Part shown: positions 1-7,627 of the stretch, one piece after another
Layout: every line of letters starts with the position of its first letter
How positions within the stretch are numbered: the first letter of the stretch is position 1
DNA from: an uncultured Eubacteriales bacterium
Lineage (GTDB): Bacteria > Bacillota > Clostridia > Oscillospirales > Oscillospiraceae
Length of the DNA stretch: 64,000 nucleotides
Reading direction: 5' to 3'
Assembly (NCBI GenBank): GCA_902492005.1
Contig: CABUJV010000005.1
Span: 27,486 to 91,485, forward strand
Notes under the pieces: model-generated
What the model saw: the letters and a program-made list of their open reading frames with translations, nothing else
The model's database searches: none
Told to the model about the DNA's origin: nothing
Translations under genes and position numbers: made by a program

Positions 1-248
1 GAGACGGTGGACTCAAACAGCTCGTCGATCTTCTCCCGCACCACGCCGGAGGCGGAGTTCAGGATGTGGAGGAAGGCCTCGTACTCCCCGTGGATGTCGG
101 AGATAAAGTGCTCGGTCCCCTTGGGCAGGTTCATAATGGCCTGCAAATTGATGATCTCGGTGCTGGCCGCCTGTACGGTGGGATACTGGCGGGCCAGGAG
201 CTGAAGATAGCGCAAGTCGGACGGGCTGTAAGCCTCCGTTTTTTTCAT
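1..248 (-). CDS. fbp: Fructose-1,6-bisphosphatase class III (5' part, runs off window)
   Basis: The first 82 residues of a class III (Firmicute) fructose-1,6-bisphosphatase, which hydrolyses fructose 1,6-bisphosphate in gluconeogenesis. The N-terminus shows the family run KGTEHFISDIHGEYEAF, whose SDIHG is the start of the metallophosphoesterase active site, followed by the HILNSASGVVREKI helix. The ATG at 248 is preceded by a strong Shine-Dalgarno (GGGGAGGT at about 254-262). The gene continues beyond base 1, so the catalytic core is not visible. It has its own promoter immediately upstream. Confidence 0.9.
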   Translation of the reverse strand, partial: MKKTEAYSPSDLRYLQLLARQYPTVQAASTEIINLQAIMNLPKGTEHFISDIHGEYEAFLHILNSASGVVREKIDELFESTV

Positions 249-285
249 GCTGTGACCTCCCCTTTGAGTTCCAGTTTATGGTTTG

Positions 286-314
286 ATTATAGCACGGGAC
301 GCCGCCGGATACAA
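286..314 (-). promoter_or_regulatory. Sigma-A type promoter of fbp
   Basis: On the minus strand TTGTAT (309-314) and TATAAT (286-291) are separated by exactly 17 bp. The -10 is a perfect consensus and lies 38 bp before the fbp start codon. Confidence 0.7.
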
Positions 315-334
315 CGCGGCCCGCGTAAAAAATC

Positions 335-3300
335 CTATCCCAGGCCGAACAGACTGAGCTGCCTGCTCTCCGGCCTGCGCCGGCCGCCGGCGGCCAGCCT
401 CCGGACCCGGCCCGCCGGGATGTCCGCCAGGAAGGGGGAGGGCTCCCGGCCGGTGAGCAGAATCAGCTCGTCCCTGGCCCGGGTCATGCCCACGTAGAAC
501 AGCCGCCGCTCCTCCTCCGGATCGCTGGGCCGCCCCTTGCTCTCTAGTGGGAGGACCCCCTCCCGGACGCCGCAGAGAAAGACCACCGGGAACTCCAGCC
601 CCTTGGCGCCGTGGAGCGTCATCAGGGTCACGGCTCCGGTCTCATAGCGGCGCCGGACGCTGCGGCGCACGTCTCCCTCCCCGCCCAACGTCAGGGTGTC
701 CAGCAGCTCTGCCATGGTGGCGTGGAACACGGCGGTGCAGAGCAGCTTCTCCACCGCGTCCTCCTCCCGGCAGCCCGACCGTTCCGCCCAGTCCTCCAGC
801 AGCCGCCGGGGCTTCTCCGTCCGCAGTCCGGGCAAAAAGTGGGCCGCCCACGGCTCCTCCCCCTCCCGAACCGCGCCGTCCAGCAGCCGCCGGAAGAAGT
901 CCAGCGCCGCCCGCACCCGGGGATCGCTCAGAAAGTCCTCCCGGCCGGCGACCACGCAGGGGATGCCCTCCCGGGCCAGGCACTGTTCCACCAGCTCGGC
1001 CTGCCGGTGGGTGCGGTAGAGCACCGCCATATCGCCGAAGCTCCAGGGCTTGTCCCGGTCGCTCCGGGGCGCGCAGCGGTCGGACTCCACCATGTCCACG
1101 CCCCCCACCATGCGCCCGATCTCCTTGGCGATGAATGCGGCCTCGCTCCACTCGCTGTCGGCGGTGACCAGCAGAGGCCGGGCGCCCTGGGCCCGGTTGG
1201 GCTCCAGCCTACGGGTGGGCCCGGGGTTTTTGCCGATGACCGGCAGGGCGCAGCCCAGGATCTCCGGGGTGGAGCGGTAATTCTGCACCAGCCGGACGGT
1301 GCTCAGGCCGGGATACTCCGCCGCCAGGGCGTCGAAGCAGTTGGAGGCGGAGCCCCGGAAACCGTAGATGGACTGATCCGGGTCCCCGATAACGAAGAGG
1401 CTCTCCCCCTCCCGGTTCCAGGCCCCCACCAGCCGGAGTTGCAGACCGTCGATGTCCTGGAACTCGTCCACCAGCAGGTGGCGGAAACGCCGGTCCGGCG
1501 CGCCCTCCTCCGCCGCCGCCAGGGCAGCCAGGAGCAGGTCGTCAAAATCCAACGCACCCAGCTCCTTCAGCCGGGCGGCATAGGCGGCACAGGCCGCCTC
1601 GTCCCCGCCGCTTTCCAGCTTCAGGCCGGTTTTCCGACGGGAGACCTCCTGGAGCAGCTTCCGCGGCGAGCCCTTGTGCCCCAAAGCCTCCAGTACTCCC
1701 GCTGCCTCGGCCAGAGCGTCCTGCTCGGCCAGCAGTCGGACCGGCTCTCGCCTCTGCCTCAGCAGATCCAGCGCAATGGCGTGGAAGGTGCCCACAGTGA
1801 GGCCCCGGACGGCTCTCTTCCCCAGCTCCTGCTCCAGCCGGGCCCGCATCTCTCCCGCCGCCTGATTGGTAAAAGTGACGGCGGTGATCTCGGCAGGCCG
1901 GATGCCCCGCTGCCCGATCATCCAGGCGATGCGGGACACCAGCGTCTTGGTCTTTCCGGTGCCGGGTCCGGCCACCACCGCCACGGCCCGGCTCTCGTCC
2001 AGGACGGCGGCGCGCTGTTCGGCGTTGAGGTCCGCCAGGGGACCGGCCTCCCTTTCCGGCTCCTCTGCCGCCGGGCGCTTCTCCACGGCGGCGGAGCTTG
2101 GAGCGGCCGGCGGTCCCCGCCGTTTCGCAGCCGGGGACGCCCCAAACAGACTCATCTGGCCGTTGAGGGCCTCCCGCTCTGCCGGGTCCAGGAGCCGGAT
2201 CTTACCGTAGGCCCCATCGTAGCCGGGGGTCCGCTCCACCCGTCCCTGCCGCAGGCGGCGAATGCCCTCCATCACGCAGGGGCCCGCCGTCCGGCCGACG
2301 TCCTCCAGAGGGGCCTGGCGCAAAATGTAGAACTCCGGCCCCAGGGTATGGAGCATGCGCTCGTACTTGGCCTCCACCTTTTTGGAGGCGGCGGAGCCCC
2401 CCTCCGAGGCGGCGATGACCTCGGGCAGGGGGACCAGGCTTTCAAAGTATGGCGCGTCCGGCCTCACAACGCCCTCCGGCCGGTCGGCCAGTTCCTCCAC
2501 CCGGTGGAGCACTCCGATGGTCAGCTTTTTGCCGCAGACGGGACACCGGCCCCCCGCCGCCGCCGTCTCCGCCGGGCTCAGGCACTGCCGGCAGTTCCGA
2601 TGGCCGTCGAAGTGGTACTTTCCCTCCTCCGGGAAGAATTCCAGGGTCCCGGTCAGCCCCTTCCCTTCCTGGATGGCCGCCGCCAGGGCGGGATAGGAGG
2701 GCTCGATGTCCAGCAGATTGGCCTCCCGGCCCAGTTTGGACGGGGAGTGGGCGTCGGAGTTGGAGATAAGCTGATAGCCGTCCAGGGCAGACAGCCGCCC
2801 GTTCATGGGCGGGTCGGAGGACAGGCCGGTCTCCAGCGCGCGGATGTGGCCCGTCAGATCCCCGAAGCACTCCTCCAGCGTGCTGAATCCGGAAAAAGCC
2901 CCGAACACCGAAAAGTGGGGCGTCCAGATGTGGGCGGGGACGAACACCGCCTGGGGACAGGACTCCAGTGTGATCTCCAGCAGATCCCGGCAGTCCAGCC
3001 CCAGGATGGGCCGCCCGTCGGAGTGAAGATTGCCGATGGCCTCCAGCCGGTGGGACAGGTCCTCGGCGGCCTCCAAGGAGGGCAGCAGAATCAGGCTGTG
3101 GACTTTGCGGGTCCTGCCGTCTTTCTTGTAAATGGTGCTGATCTCCCCGGTGACCACAAACCGGGGCGGCTCCGCCCCCGGCGGTCCGCCCGTCCCTCCA
3201 TCCTTCAGAGCATAGAGCCCCTCCCCGGCGGGGAGCAGCTTTTCCCGCAGCTCCGCCCGCCAAGCCGGGTGAGTGAAGTCCCCGGTACCCACCAGACTGA

Positions 3301-3400
3301 CGCCCTTCTTCCGGGCCCACAGGTCCAGGGCCTCCGGCTCACAGTCCTTGCTGGTCGCCCGGGAGTATTTGGAATGGATGTGCAGATCCGCGATGAGCAT
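335..3400 (-). CDS. EndoQ-type PHP nuclease fused to UvrD/Rep helicase
   Basis: A 1021-aa fusion protein. Residues 1 to about 430 match the endonuclease Q family (TIGR00375-like PHP domain): ADLHIHSKYS, GTGDFTHPAW, PAHIWTPHFS, ETGLSSDPPMN, ISNSDAHSPSKLGREAN, EGKYHFDGHR, then a CxxC...CPVCGK zinc knuckle near 270-290. EndoQ is known to nick DNA 5' of deaminated bases and abasic sites. Residues from about 455 form a complete superfamily 1A helicase: Walker A GPGTGKT near 475, LVDEFQD near 648, GDPDQSIYGFRG, QNYRST, TLHGAKGLEFP and YVGMTRARDEL. The ATG at 3400 is chosen for the GGGAGGGA ribosome site; an open frame extends further upstream but looks unlike protein. A coupled nick-and-unwind repair role is inferred. 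Confidence 0.9.
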   Translation of the reverse strand: MLIADLHIHSKYSRATSKDCEPEALDLWARKKGVSLVGTGDFTHPAWRAELREKLLPAGEGLYALKDGGTGGPPGAEPPRFVVTGEISTIYKKDGRTRKVHSLILLPSLEAAEDLSHRLEAIGNLHSDGRPILGLDCRDLLEITLESCPQAVFVPAHIWTPHFSVFGAFSGFSTLEECFGDLTGHIRALETGLSSDPPMNGRLSALDGYQLISNSDAHSPSKLGREANLLDIEPSYPALAAAIQEGKGLTGTLEFFPEEGKYHFDGHRNCRQCLSPAETAAAGGRCPVCGKKLTIGVLHRVEELADRPEGVVRPDAPYFESLVPLPEVIAASEGGSAASKKVEAKYERMLHTLGPEFYILRQAPLEDVGRTAGPCVMEGIRRLRQGRVERTPGYDGAYGKIRLLDPAEREALNGQMSLFGASPAAKRRGPPAAPSSAAVEKRPAAEEPEREAGPLADLNAEQRAAVLDESRAVAVVAGPGTGKTKTLVSRIAWMIGQRGIRPAEITAVTFTNQAAGEMRARLEQELGKRAVRGLTVGTFHAIALDLLRQRREPVRLLAEQDALAEAAGVLEALGHKGSPRKLLQEVSRRKTGLKLESGGDEAACAAYAARLKELGALDFDDLLLAALAAAEEGAPDRRFRHLLVDEFQDIDGLQLRLVGAWNREGESLFVIGDPDQSIYGFRGSASNCFDALAAEYPGLSTVRLVQNYRSTPEILGCALPVIGKNPGPTRRLEPNRAQGARPLLVTADSEWSEAAFIAKEIGRMVGGVDMVESDRCAPRSDRDKPWSFGDMAVLYRTHRQAELVEQCLAREGIPCVVAGREDFLSDPRVRAALDFFRRLLDGAVREGEEPWAAHFLPGLRTEKPRRLLEDWAERSGCREEDAVEKLLCTAVFHATMAELLDTLTLGGEGDVRRSVRRRYETGAVTLMTLHGAKGLEFPVVFLCGVREGVLPLESKGRPSDPEEERRLFYVGMTRARDELILLTGREPSPFLADIPAGRVRRLAAGGRRRPESRQLSLFGLG

Positions 3401-3495
3401 GGCGCGTCCCTCCCGCCGTTTTCTTGTCCCTATCATACCGCCTGATGCGTCAGGATGCAAGCGCGCCGCCCGGCTCGGGCGGCGCGCACAGGCAT

Positions 3496-4287
3496 CTATC
3501 CTAGGGCCACATCCAGAATCATCATCACCAAAAAGCCTCCCATGACCCCCAGGGTGCCCACATTGGAGTGCTCCCCCAGGTGGGCCTCGGGGATCAGCTC
3601 CTCCACCACCACATAGAGCATGGCCCCCGCCGCGAAGGACAGCAGCCAGGGCATCAGGGGCTGGATGCTCCCGGCGAGGAGGACGGTGAGGATGCCGAAC
3701 ACCGGCTCCACCAGCCCGGACAGACTGCCCCACAGAAAGGCCCTCGTGCGGCCCATGCCCTCCTGCCGCAGGGGCAGGGCGATGGCCGCCCCTTCGGGAA
3801 AGTTCTGGATGCCCATGCCTACCGCCAGCGCCATGGCCCCAGCGTAGAGGGCCGGGTCATTGTGCTGGGCCGCCAGGGCAAAGGACAGGCCCACCGCCAT
3901 ACCCTCCGGGATGTTGTGCAGCGTGACGGCGAAGATGAGCAGGGTAGTCCGGTGCAGCTTGCTCCGGGCCCCCTCCGGCTCCCGGGCGCCGGGGTGTAGG
4001 TGGGGCAGGATGCCGTCCAGCGCCATCAGGAAAGCCACGCCCAGGATAAACCCGCCCGCCGCCGGGACCCAACCCACCTGCCCGGCCCCCTCGGCCTCCT
4101 CAATGGCGGGAATGAGCAGGGACCAGACCGAGGCGGCGATCATCACCCCGGCGGCGAACCCCAGAAAGATCCGCTGGGCGGAGGCCGTCACCTGTCTGCG
4201 AAAAAAGAACACCACTGCGGCGCCCAGAGAGGTCATCAGAAAGGTAAACCCCGTGCCCCCGGCCGCCCAGAGCAGCGATTGCGTCAT
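3496..4287 (-). CDS. zupT: ZIP-family divalent metal transporter
   Basis: A 263-aa ZIP permease importing divalent metal ions (Zn, Fe, Mn) across the cytoplasmic membrane. The two family signatures are present: HNIPEGMAVGLSF and QNFPEGAAIALPL, which supply the metal-binding His, Asn and Glu in transmembrane helices 4 and 5, and there are about eight hydrophobic segments. A GTG nine bases upstream (4296) touches the Shine-Dalgarno, whereas the ATG at 4287 sits 8 bases after AGGAG and is preferred. It diverges from the feo operon and shares the same palindromic operator, so both are probably controlled by one metal-responsive repressor. Confidence 0.88.
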   Translation of the reverse strand: MTQSLLWAAGGTGFTFLMTSLGAAVVFFFRRQVTASAQRIFLGFAAGVMIAASVWSLLIPAIEEAEGAGQVGWVPAAGGFILGVAFLMALDGILPHLHPGAREPEGARSKLHRTTLLIFAVTLHNIPEGMAVGLSFALAAQHNDPALYAGAMALAVGMGIQNFPEGAAIALPLRQEGMGRTRAFLWGSLSGLVEPVFGILTVLLAGSIQPLMPWLLSFAAGAMLYVVVEELIPEAHLGEHSNVGTLGVMGGFLVMMILDVALG

Positions 4288-4307
4288 AAAGTTCACTCCT
4301 TTTAAAA

Positions 4308-4323
4308 GTTAGATATAGCTAAC
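4308..4323. promoter_or_regulatory. Metal-box palindrome 1 (zupT operator)
   Basis: GTTAG-N6-CTAAC, just downstream of the zupT -10 and overlapping the expected transcription start, where a bound repressor would block initiation. It has the same half-site and spacing as the four other copies nearby. Confidence 0.7.
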
Positions 4324-4330
4324 CAAATTC

Positions 4331-4359
4331 ACTTTATCATATATGCCCCCCTCTGTCAA
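4331..4359 (-). promoter_or_regulatory. zupT promoter
   Basis: Minus-strand TTGACA (4354-4359) and TAAAGT (4331-4336) with a 17-bp spacer, 43 bp before the ATG. The -35 is perfect and the -10 weak. Confidence 0.6.
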
Positions 4360-4397
4360 CGATCTGCAACTTCCAAAAAATTTTTCCAAAATAGGGA

Positions 4398-4426
4398 TTG
4401 ACATATGCAGTTAGCGGTGGTAAACT
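4398..4426 (+). promoter_or_regulatory. feo operon promoter
   Basis: TTGACA (4398-4403), 17-bp spacer, TAAACT (4421-4426). The spacer and -10 coincide with metal-box copy 2, consistent with steric repression. Confidence 0.7.
4410..4425. promoter_or_regulatory. Metal-box palindrome 2 (degenerate)
   Basis: GTTAG followed after 6 bp by TAAAC. The left half is perfect and the right half is degenerate. It lies between the -35 and -10 of the feo promoter. Confidence 0.45.
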
Positions 4427-4440
4427 ATCCACGTTCCCGG

Positions 4441-4460
4441 AGGTTAGCTCTTTCTAACCT
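4441..4460. promoter_or_regulatory. Metal-box palindrome 3
   Basis: AGGTTAG-N6-CTAACCT, a perfect 7-bp inverted repeat and the best copy in the window. It lies just after the predicted feo transcription start. Confidence 0.75.
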
Positions 4461-4478
4461 CCACACCTTTCCCCAAGA

Positions 4479-4494
4479 GTTAGGCTTGACTAAA
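4479..4494. promoter_or_regulatory. Metal-box palindrome 4
   Basis: GTTAG-N6-CTAAA, one mismatch from a perfect palindrome, directly upstream of the feoA ribosome binding site. Confidence 0.55.
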
Positions 4495-4514
4495 TTCAGG
4501 AGGTGATCTGTATC

Positions 4515-4724
4515 ATGCCATTGTCTATGGCGGTACCGGGCGCCGAAACGACCGTCCGGAAGATCAGCGGAAAGGACGAGACCCGGCGTTTTCTGGCCAG
4601 TCTGGGCTTTGTGGAGGGCGGGTCGGTAACCGTGATCTCCGAGCTGGGCGGCAACCTGATCGTCAATGTGAAGAACACCCGGGTGGCCCTGAGCAAAAGT
4701 ATGGCCAACCGTATTTTTGTGTGA
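4515..4724 (+). CDS. feoA: FeoA-family ferrous iron transport protein (first copy)
   Basis: A 69-aa SH3-like FeoA protein, a cytosolic partner of the FeoB ferrous iron transporter. The fold is recognisable from the LASLGFVEGGSVTVISE segment and the closing NTRVALSKSMANRIFV strand. The start is the ATG at 4515, 11 bases after an ideal AGGAGGTGA; a GTG at 4503 lies inside that ribosome site and is rejected. It is first in the feoA-feoA-feoB-Cys-rich operon and lies downstream of three palindromic operators, so expression under iron limitation is inferred. Confidence 0.88.
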   Translation: MPLSMAVPGAETTVRKISGKDETRRFLASLGFVEGGSVTVISELGGNLIVNVKNTRVALSKSMANRIFV

Positions 4725-4741
4725 GTACAGGAGGATTGGAA

Positions 4742-4963
4742 ATGCAGACCTTAAAAAGCGTAAAGCCCGGTCAGACCGTCAAGGTGGTCCGGCTGGGCGG
4801 CGAGGGCGCCCTCCGGCGGCGCATTATGGACATGGGCATCACCAAGGGCACCTCGGTATATGTCCGCAAAGTAGCCCCCCTGGGCGACCCGGTGGAGGTC
4901 ACCGTCCGTGGCTACGAGCTGTCCATCCGAAAAGGCGACGCCGAGAGCATCCAGGTGGAGTGA
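4742..4963 (+). CDS. feoA: FeoA-family ferrous iron transport protein (second copy)
   Basis: A second FeoA, 73 aa, 17 bp after the first and divergent from it in sequence. It shows the classic FeoA features RRRIMDMGITKGTSVYV, VAPLGDPVEVTVRGYELSIRK and a C-terminal acidic strand. AGGAGG sits 8 bases before the ATG at 4742; the open frame could begin at a GTG at 4721, but that lacks a site. Tandem FeoA genes before FeoB are common in Clostridia. The two may act as non-identical subunits on FeoB. Confidence 0.9.
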   Translation: MQTLKSVKPGQTVKVVRLGGEGALRRRIMDMGITKGTSVYVRKVAPLGDPVEVTVRGYELSIRKGDAESIQVE

Positions 4964-4965
4964 CG

Positions 4966-4984
4966 GGGCGGTCTGAAGCCGCCC
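4966..4984 (+). promoter_or_regulatory. Small hairpin in the feoA-feoB gap
   Basis: GGGCGG, 7-base loop, CCGCCC, right after the feoA2 stop and ahead of metal box 5. There is no U-tract, so it is not a clear terminator; an mRNA-processing or stabilising role is possible. Confidence 0.3.
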
Positions 4985-5000
4985 TATGTATTTGAGAATC

Positions 5001-5018
5001 GGTTAGTTTTAGCTAACC
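5001..5018. promoter_or_regulatory. Metal-box palindrome 5 (before feoB)
   Basis: GGTTAG-N6-CTAACC, a perfect 6-bp palindrome with the same 6-bp spacing as the other copies, 20 bp before the feoB ATG. Its position inside the operon suggests either a roadblock or separate control of feoB. Confidence 0.65.
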
Positions 5019-5037
5019 AAAGAGGAGGAATCCGAAC

Positions 5038-7206
5038 ATGTCGATCACCATTGCCCTGGCGGGCAATCCCAACTGCGGCAAAACCACCATGTTCAACGCC
5101 CTGACCGGCGCCAACCAATTCGTGGGCAACTGGCCGGGCGTCACGGTGGAAAAGAAAGAGGGCCGGCTGAAGGGCCGCAAGGACGTGTCCATTATGGACC
5201 TGCCCGGCATCTACTCCCTGTCCCCCTACACTCTGGAGGAGATGGTGGCCCGAAATTACCTCATTCAGGAGAAGCCGGACGTCATCCTGAACCTGGTGGA
5301 CGCCTCCAACATCGAGCGCAACCTATACCTCACCACCCAGCTTTTGGAGCTGGGCATCCCCGTGGTCATCGCCCTGAACATGATGGACGTGGTGCGGAAA
5401 AACGGGGACAAAATCGATGTGGCCAAGCTGTCCGCCGCTCTGGGCTGTCCGGTGGTAGAGACCTCCGCCGTCAAGGGCGAGGGCTGCATCGCCGCGGCCG
5501 AGAAGGCCGCTCAGGTGGCCGCCGCCGGCGGGCATTTTACCCCAAAGCACGCCTTTTCCCCCGCAGTGGAGGACGCTCTGGGGGAGGTTGAGGGCCAAAT
5601 TTCCGGCCTGGTACCGGCGGAAAACGCCCGCTGGTACGCCGTCAAGCTCTTTGAGCAGGATGAGAAAGTACTCGCCTCCCTGACCCTGAACGCCGAGACC
5701 GCGGACCGTGTGGCCGCCGTCGTCAAGACCTGCGAAACCGCCATGGACGACGACAGCGAGTCCATCATCACTAACGAGCGCTATGAGTACATCTCCAAGC
5801 TGGTGGCCCGCTGCGTCAAAAAGGGCCGCTCCGGCCTGTCCATGTCGGACAAGATCGACCGCATCGTCACCAACCGCTGGCTGGCTCTGCCCATCTTCGC
5901 CGTGGTGATGTACGTGGTCTATTACATCTCCATCAGCACCGTGGGCGACATTCTCACCGGGTGGACCAACGACACCTTCGTCGCCGAGTGGATTCAAGCC
6001 CCTCTGGGCGGCTTCTTGGCCAGCATCGGCACCGCCGACTGGCTCAACAGCCTGATCGTAGACGGCATCGTGGGCGGCGTGGGCGCCGTGCTGGGCTTTG
6101 TGCCCCAGATGCTGGTGCTCTTCCTCATGCTGTGCATCCTGGAGGACTGCGGCTATATGGCCCGCGTCGCCTTCATCATGGACCGCATCTTCCGCCGCTT
6201 CGGCCTGTCCGGCAAGTCCTTCATCCCCATGCTCATCGGCTCCGGCTGCGGCGTGCCCGGTATCATGGCCTCCCGCACCATTGAGCAGGACCGCGACCGC
6301 AAGATGACCATCATGACCACCACCTTCATCCCCTGCGGCGCCAAGATGCCCATCGTGGGCCTGATCGCGGGCGCCATCTTCGGCGGGGCCTCCTGGGTGG
6401 CCCCCTCCGCCTATTTCATCGGCGTGGCCGCCATCATCCTCTCCGGCATCATCCTGAAGAAAACCAAGATGTTTGCCGGCGACCCCGCCCCCTTCGTCAT
6501 GGAGCTGCCCCCCTATCACGCCCCCAAGGCCGTCAACATCCTGCGCGGCACCTGGGAGCGGGGCTGGTCCTTTATCAAGCGGGCCGGCACCGTCATCGTT
6601 CTGGCCTCCATCTTCATCTGGGTCACCTCCAATCTGGGCTTCGTGGACGGCTCCTTCGGCCTGGTGGAGGATATGGATCACTCCCTGCTGGCCGTCATCG
6701 GCTCCGCCGTCCTGTTCCTCTTCCGGCCCCTGGGCTTTGAGACCTGGCAGCCCGTCGTGGCCACCGTCATGGGTCTGGTCGCCAAGGAAGAGGTCGTGGG
6801 TGTGTTCGGCTCCCTCTACGGCGTGGTGGGCGACGCCCTCGGCATGGTGGAGGAGGGCGACTTCGCCGGACTGGCCCCCATTGCCGCCCACTTCACCACC
6901 CTGTCCGCCTATTCCTTCCTGATCTTCAACCTGCTGTGCGCCCCCTGCTTCGCCGCCATCGGCGCCATCAAGCGGGAGATGAACAATCCCAAATGGACGC
7001 TCTTCGCCGTGGGCTACCAGTGCGTGTTCGCCTATACCATCGCCCTGATGGTGTACCAGTTTGGTCTGGCCTTCACCGGCGGCGGCTTCAGCCTCGGAAC
7101 GGCGGCCGCCCTGGTCGTGCTGGCCGCCTACCTCTGGCTGCTCTTCCGCAAGGGCTACCGCGGCGAGGGCGAGCGGCTGCGGGCGGTGGACGCCGTCCAC
7201 GCCTGA
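5038..7206 (+). CDS. feoB: Ferrous iron transporter B
   Basis: A 722-aa FeoB, the GTPase-coupled Fe(II) importer of the cytoplasmic membrane. The N-terminal G domain has G1 GNPNCGKTTMFNALTG, the GNWPGVTVE switch region, G3 DLPGIYSLSPY and G4 NMMD. The membrane part shows the two Gate repeats (GFVPQMLVLFLMLCILEDCGYMAR and the matching C-terminal region) and the conserved GSGCGVPGIMASRT and PCGAKMPI cysteine motifs. Length is normal for the family. AGAGGAGG precedes the ATG. It lies after two feoA genes and is followed 34 bp later by its small Cys-rich partner. Confidence 0.96.
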   Translation: MSITIALAGNPNCGKTTMFNALTGANQFVGNWPGVTVEKKEGRLKGRKDVSIMDLPGIYSLSPYTLEEMVARNYLIQEKPDVILNLVDASNIERNLYLTTQLLELGIPVVIALNMMDVVRKNGDKIDVAKLSAALGCPVVETSAVKGEGCIAAAEKAAQVAAAGGHFTPKHAFSPAVEDALGEVEGQISGLVPAENARWYAVKLFEQDEKVLASLTLNAETADRVAAVVKTCETAMDDDSESIITNERYEYISKLVARCVKKGRSGLSMSDKIDRIVTNRWLALPIFAVVMYVVYYISISTVGDILTGWTNDTFVAEWIQAPLGGFLASIGTADWLNSLIVDGIVGGVGAVLGFVPQMLVLFLMLCILEDCGYMARVAFIMDRIFRRFGLSGKSFIPMLIGSGCGVPGIMASRTIEQDRDRKMTIMTTTFIPCGAKMPIVGLIAGAIFGGASWVAPSAYFIGVAAIILSGIILKKTKMFAGDPAPFVMELPPYHAPKAVNILRGTWERGWSFIKRAGTVIVLASIFIWVTSNLGFVDGSFGLVEDMDHSLLAVIGSAVLFLFRPLGFETWQPVVATVMGLVAKEEVVGVFGSLYGVVGDALGMVEEGDFAGLAPIAAHFTTLSAYSFLIFNLLCAPCFAAIGAIKREMNNPKWTLFAVGYQCVFAYTIALMVYQFGLAFTGGGFSLGTAAALVVLAAYLWLLFRKGYRGEGERLRAVDAVHA

Positions 7207-7240
7207 GCCTGAGCCTTCCCTCTCGAAAGGAGCTTTTTCT

Positions 7241-7414
7241 ATGACCCCTGCTACCATCATTGTCGGACTGCTTCTGCTGGCCGTCGTGGCCCTTCTCGTG
7301 CGCCACATGGTCCGCCGGCACAAAACTGGAGGCGGCGGCTGTTCCGCCTGCGGCGGAAGCTGTTCCGGCTGCGCAGGCGGCTGCCACGCCTCCCCCACAA
7401 AAGACCGCTCCTGA
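7241..7414 (+). CDS. FeoB-associated Cys-rich membrane protein
   Basis: A 57-aa protein with one N-terminal membrane helix (residues 5-20, IIVGLLLLAVVALLVR) and a glycine- and cysteine-rich tail with five cysteines (GCSACGGSCSGCAGGC). This is the FeoB-associated Cys-rich membrane protein family (PF12669-like), typically the last gene of Clostridial feo operons, with a presumed role in iron handling at the transporter mouth. The ATG at 7241 has an AAAGGAG site; the open frame runs back into feoB but only this part reads as the family. Confidence 0.88.
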   Translation: MTPATIIVGLLLLAVVALLVRHMVRRHKTGGGGCSACGGSCSGCAGGCHASPTKDRS

Positions 7415-7448
7415 ACCCGGCTCCGTTCTTCCTTTTGTCCCCCACAGC

Positions 7449-7485
7449 AAACGTCCCCCGGAGGCGCTGCCTCCGGGGGACGTTT
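7449..7485. terminator. Long perfect hairpin between convergent feo and ftsK transcripts
   Basis: A perfect 17-bp stem with a 3-base loop (left arm 7449-7465, right arm 7469-7485). The arms begin AAAC and end GTTT, so each strand has a short U run. Its place between convergent operons suggests a bidirectional terminator. Confidence 0.7.
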
Positions 7486-7489
7486 GCCG

Positions 7490-7612
7490 TTATGTCAGCT
7501 CTTTTGCGGAATAGAGGATGTCCACCAGCACCAGCGTGCCCATGCGGAAGCAGTCCGGTGTGGACCGCCTCCACCTCTTCCTCCGCGGCGGGCGTACCTC
7601 GTGCGATTCCAT
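7490..7612 (-). CDS. Hypothetical 40-aa ORF downstream of ftsK
   Basis: A short ORF that begins 15 bp after the ftsK stop with a strong ribosome site (AGGAGGGGA, 7 bases before the ATG) and ends 4 bp before the hairpin at 7449-7485. The first 20 residues are strongly basic (RPPRRKRWRR) and the rest hydrophobic (MGTLVLVDILYSAKEL). I recognise no family. The ribosome site and the fit between ftsK and the terminator support translation; a decayed gene tail is the alternative. Confidence 0.4.
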   Translation of the reverse strand: MESHEVRPPRRKRWRRSTPDCFRMGTLVLVDILYSAKELT

Positions 7613-7627
7613 GCCGTTCTCCCCTCC

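Noticed and set aside
611..3445. A 944-codon plus-strand frame opposite the EndoQ-UvrD gene
   Set aside because: Antisense shadow: low-complexity Gly/Gln/Leu/Pro composition and no ribosome site.
5323..7398. A 691-codon minus-strand frame opposite feoB
   Set aside because: Repetitive His/Gly/Asp/Ala translation arising from the codon bias of the opposite strand; feoB is unambiguous.
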